From JALZAQ01 sp038253885 (GTDB lineage Bacteria; Gemmatimonadota; Gemmatimonadetes; Gemmatimonadales; Gemmatimonadaceae): a DNA stretch of 7,664 nucleotides. The translations under genes were made by a program, and so were the position numbers. Location: positions 1 through 7,664 of the forward strand of contig JBBSGP010000090.1 of NCBI GenBank assembly GCA_038253885.1, given 5' to 3'. The first letter of the stretch is position 1. Every line of letters starts with the position of its first letter. This document shows positions 5,548 to 7,664 of this stretch, in pieces. The notes under the pieces were generated by a model that did not search any database, was not told where the DNA came from, and saw only the letters and a program-made list of their open reading frames with translations.

Positions 5548-7104
5548 TTGTCCGCCGCCATCGACATCGCATCACCCGCCACCGATCGGCCGTCGGCGCT
5601 CGACGACCGGGCGCTGTTCGGCCATCCGCGAGGGCTCGGTCTTCTCTTCATCACCGAGATGTGGGAGCGCTTCTCCTACTACGGGATGCGCGGCATCCTG
5701 ATCCTCTACCTGGTCAACGCGCTGAAATGGGATACCGCGCGCGCCGCCAATCTGTACGGCACGTACACGATGCTGGTGTTCCTCACACCCCTCATCGGCG
5801 GCTATCTCGCGGACCGTTTCATCGGGACGCGGCGCTCGCTCGTCATCGGCGGCGCGATCATCGCGCTCGGTCACTTCTCGCTCGCGTTCCCGGGCATGTC
5901 GATGTTCTACGTCGGATTGGCGCTCATCATTATCGGCACCGGCTTCTTCAAGCCCAACGTCTCGACGATGGTGGGTCAGATCTACCAGGAGGGGGATGCA
6001 CGACGCGATGCCGGCTTCACCATCTTCTACATGGGGATCAATACGGGGGCGTTTCTCGGGCCGATCGTCTGCGGATACCTGGCGCAGACTCCGGGCTTTG
6101 GATGGCACTACGGCTTCGCTGCCGCGGGCGTGGGGATGCTGCTCGGCCTGCTGGTGTACGTGTTGTTCCGCGACCGCTACCTGCCGGGTATTGGCATCAA
6201 GCAGGTGACTCCACCGGACGCTCTGGCGTCGCGCGACACAACGCCAGCCGCGAGCGCCGACGCCGAGACACTGAGGAATGGCGTCATCGGCGGCCTCGCC
6301 GGCGCCGCCCTGGGCTGGTTCGGGGGAGGAGTACTGGGGCTCGTGATGGGGTTGACGATCGGCGCGGCCCTCGCGATCACGGTGCTCGGGTCGCACGGTG
6401 AGGAGCGCCGTCGGGTGATCGCGATCTTCATCGTTGTGTTTTTCGTGATCTTCTTCTGGGCGGCGTACGAGCAGGCCGGAAGCTCGATGAACCTGTTCGC
6501 TGACAAGAACACCGACTTGAACATTCTCGGCGCCGACAGGCCGTCGAGCTGGTTCCAGGCCGTCAATCCCTTCTACATCCTCGCGTTTGCGCCCGCCTTT
6601 GCCTGGCTGTGGGGATATCTGGCCCGGAGGGGGAAGGAGCCGTCCACTGCCCTCAAGATGGCGCTGGGCCTCTTTCTTGTCGGACTGGGCTTCGTCTTCA
6701 TGGTGATCGGCGGCGGTCGTGCAGACAGCGGGGTGCTGGTCAGTCCCATCTGGCTACTCTTCGCCTACCTGCTGCATACGTGGGGCGAGCTCTGCCTCTC
6801 TCCCGTCGGGCTGTCGTACGTGACGAAGGTCGCTCCGCTGCGCTTCGCGTCGCTCTTGATGGGGGTGTGGTTCCTCGCCAACGCGGCGGCCAACAAGATC
6901 GGCGGCGCGCTGGCCGCGTTCACCCCGACCCCAGGACAGGCTCGGGGGCCGGCCCGCACGGGCATCGCCGCGTGGATTCAGTCCACCAGCATGACCAACC
7001 ACGGCTTCTACATGATCTTCCTGGTCGCGAGCTTCATCGCAGCGGCGGTGTTGCTGCTCTTCGTGCCGCTGCTCAAGCGGTTGACATCCACCGTGAGAGC
7101 CTGA
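5548..7104 (+). CDS. Proton-dependent di-/tripeptide transporter, POT/PTR2 family (MFS)
   Basis: Inner-membrane secondary transporter that brings in di- and tripeptides with protons. It has 518 residues, close to the usual bacterial POT length. The TM1 proton/peptide motif ExxERFxYYG is complete (E37, E40, R41, Y44, Y45, G46). The first PTR2 signature region follows (GGYLADRFIGTRRS, 84-97). The TM4 lysine is K135 in FFKPN, and the second PTR2 signature is FTIFYMGINTGAF (157-169, N165). The TM7 segment has FFWAAYEQAGSS (E308, Q309), and the TM10 glutamate is E414 in WGELCLSPVG. All residues expected for proton coupling and peptide terminus binding are therefore present. The TM6-TM7 linker (about 244-282), where bacterial POTs carry the HA/HB helices, is very glycine-rich with glycine at every fourth position from 248 to 272. 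The start is TTG, preceded by GAGG. Its place behind a peptide ABC operon supports a peptide substrate. DtpA-like proteins are the nearest named relatives, but I do not assign a symbol. Confidence 0.94.
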   Translation: MSAAIDIASPATDRPSALDDRALFGHPRGLGLLFITEMWERFSYYGMRGILILYLVNALKWDTARAANLYGTYTMLVFLTPLIGGYLADRFIGTRRSLVIGGAIIALGHFSLAFPGMSMFYVGLALIIIGTGFFKPNVSTMVGQIYQEGDARRDAGFTIFYMGINTGAFLGPIVCGYLAQTPGFGWHYGFAAAGVGMLLGLLVYVLFRDRYLPGIGIKQVTPPDALASRDTTPAASADAETLRNGVIGGLAGAALGWFGGGVLGLVMGLTIGAALAITVLGSHGEERRRVIAIFIVVFFVIFFWAAYEQAGSSMNLFADKNTDLNILGADRPSSWFQAVNPFYILAFAPAFAWLWGYLARRGKEPSTALKMALGLFLVGLGFVFMVIGGGRADSGVLVSPIWLLFAYLLHTWGELCLSPVGLSYVTKVAPLRFASLLMGVWFLANAAANKIGGALAAFTPTPGQARGPARTGIAAWIQSTSMTNHGFYMIFLVASFIAAAVLLLFVPLLKRLTSTVRA

Positions 7105-7107
7105 AGC

Positions 7108-7131
7108 GCGCTGCGAGCGGGGGCGCAGCGC
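7108..7131. terminator. Candidate bidirectional hairpin between convergent genes
   Basis: GCGCTGCG (7108-7115) and CGCAGCGC (7124-7131) form a perfect 8-bp GC-rich stem with an 8-nt loop, within the 31-nt gap between the POT gene stop and the opposing gene's stop. A competing pairing, AGCGGG with CCCGCT (7116-7121 with 7131-7136), is also possible. Neither side has a T-run, so a classic intrinsic terminator is not proven. Position and symmetry suggest a shared transcription end. Confidence 0.4.
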
Positions 7132-7135
7132 CCGC

Positions 7136-7664
7136 TCACCTCCCCATCCGCCTCTTCAGCTCCTCGAGCTTGCGCTGCGCGTCGGCTTCGCGGCCCACTC
7201 GCTCGACGGAGCGCCGGAGACTGTCCGCCGAGTCGGGGTCGCTTTCCGGCAGGTCGGGAGCGTGCGGAGCGCTGGCCGGACCACCGGGCGCGATGGAGGC
7301 GTTCTTGACCTCGAGCGTCATCTCTTCCACCTCGCGCTCGGCCATCTCCAGCTCCTCTCGCTGGGCCTCTAGCTTGCGCTCCAGGACGACGACCCGCTCG
7401 GCGTGCCGTTGCTCGAAGCGAGCCGCCACGCCGACGGTCTCCTCATCGCCGATGCCCGATGCGAGAGAGCCACGACGACGGACGGTCTCCAGCTCCGAGC
7501 GCTCCCGCTCGAGCCGCGCGTGCGTGGCCTCGACGCCCTCCCGAAGCTTGCCCAGACTCACCCTCGCGTCGACCAGAGCATCGCGCATGAGTGCGAGGAC
7601 TGCTTTCCCCTCGGCCGGCGAGAAGGAATGTCGCATGGCGTCCCGGATGGACTGTCTCAGCTGC
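7136..7664 (-). CDS. Unrecognised charged coiled-coil protein, possibly 5' partial
   Basis: I do not recognise the family. The reading frame stays open to the window edge: nine further codons precede ATG 7636, and QLRQSIRDA runs smoothly into that methionine, so the protein may start outside the window. If ATG 7636 is the start, the product is 166 residues; GGGA 4 nt upstream is only a marginal ribosome site. Counted from that Met, a first helical stretch (about 7-52) is rich in Arg, Glu and Leu. A short break follows (about 53-66, with Gly and Ser). A second long charged helix (about 70-110, for example LERKLEAQREELEMAE) comes next, then a Pro/Ala/Ser-rich linker (about 112-137) and a basic C-terminal helix ending LEELKRRMGR. 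This suggests a helical hairpin or antiparallel coiled coil plus a tethered C-terminal helix. No signal peptide or membrane span is visible. It is convergent with the peptide operon, so a shared function is not implied. The biased composition and clean frame argue for a real gene. Confidence 0.75.
   Translation of the reverse strand, partial: QLRQSIRDAMRHSFSPAEGKAVLALMRDALVDARVSLGKLREGVEATHARLERERSELETVRRRGSLASGIGDEETVGVAARFEQRHAERVVVLERKLEAQREELEMAEREVEEMTLEVKNASIAPGGPASAPHAPDLPESDPDSADSLRRSVERVGREADAQRKLEELKRRMGR

Noticed and set aside
5572..6396. Minus-strand open frame of 274 codons opposite the POT gene
   Set aside because: It is a shadow of the POT coding frame; the translation shows no recognisable motif.

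Overview
The window is about two-thirds G+C by eye, with dense and mostly overlapping genes and strong G/C preference at third codon positions. This fits a high-GC free-living bacterium. The substrate-binding protein, the oligopeptide-type ABC genes and the proton-coupled peptide permease would suit a heterotroph that takes up peptides, for example a member of the Gemmatimonadota. That placement is a guess, because no ribosomal or other marker gene is present.

Layout. Positions 1-5501 hold five plus-strand genes in the classic A-B-C-D-F order of a dipeptide/oligopeptide (Dpp/Opp) ABC importer. They are the 3' part of a family 5 extracellular binding protein (start outside the window), two integral membrane permeases and two ATPases with C-terminal cysteine clusters. 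The joins are very tight: a 5-nt gap, two ATGA overlaps and one 1-nt TGATG overlap, so co-transcription and translational coupling are almost certain. After a 46-nt spacer comes a complete POT/PTR2 proton-dependent oligopeptide transporter gene (5548-7104) on the same strand, most likely starting with TTG. A 31-nt convergent intergenic gap carrying a GC-rich inverted repeat separates it from a minus-strand gene (7136 to the right edge). That gene encodes an unrecognised, highly charged, coiled-coil-rich protein whose start may lie beyond the window.

How the genes work together. The binding protein captures peptides outside the inner membrane and hands them to the DppB/DppC channel. The DppD/DppF ATPase pair powers import. 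The POT permease gives a second, proton-driven route for di- and tripeptides. The six genes therefore look like one peptide-scavenging unit that combines primary and secondary active transport.

I found no CRISPR array, mobile element, tRNA, rRNA or defence-like system, and nothing that looks like an undescribed multi-gene system. The least routine features are a perfect seven-glycine GxxxG ladder in the TM6-TM7 linker of the POT permease, an extra N-terminal hydrophobic segment on the DppC-like permease, and two unusual local sequences in the binding protein (a CPC motif and a basic version of the usually acidic Gly-Asp loop).
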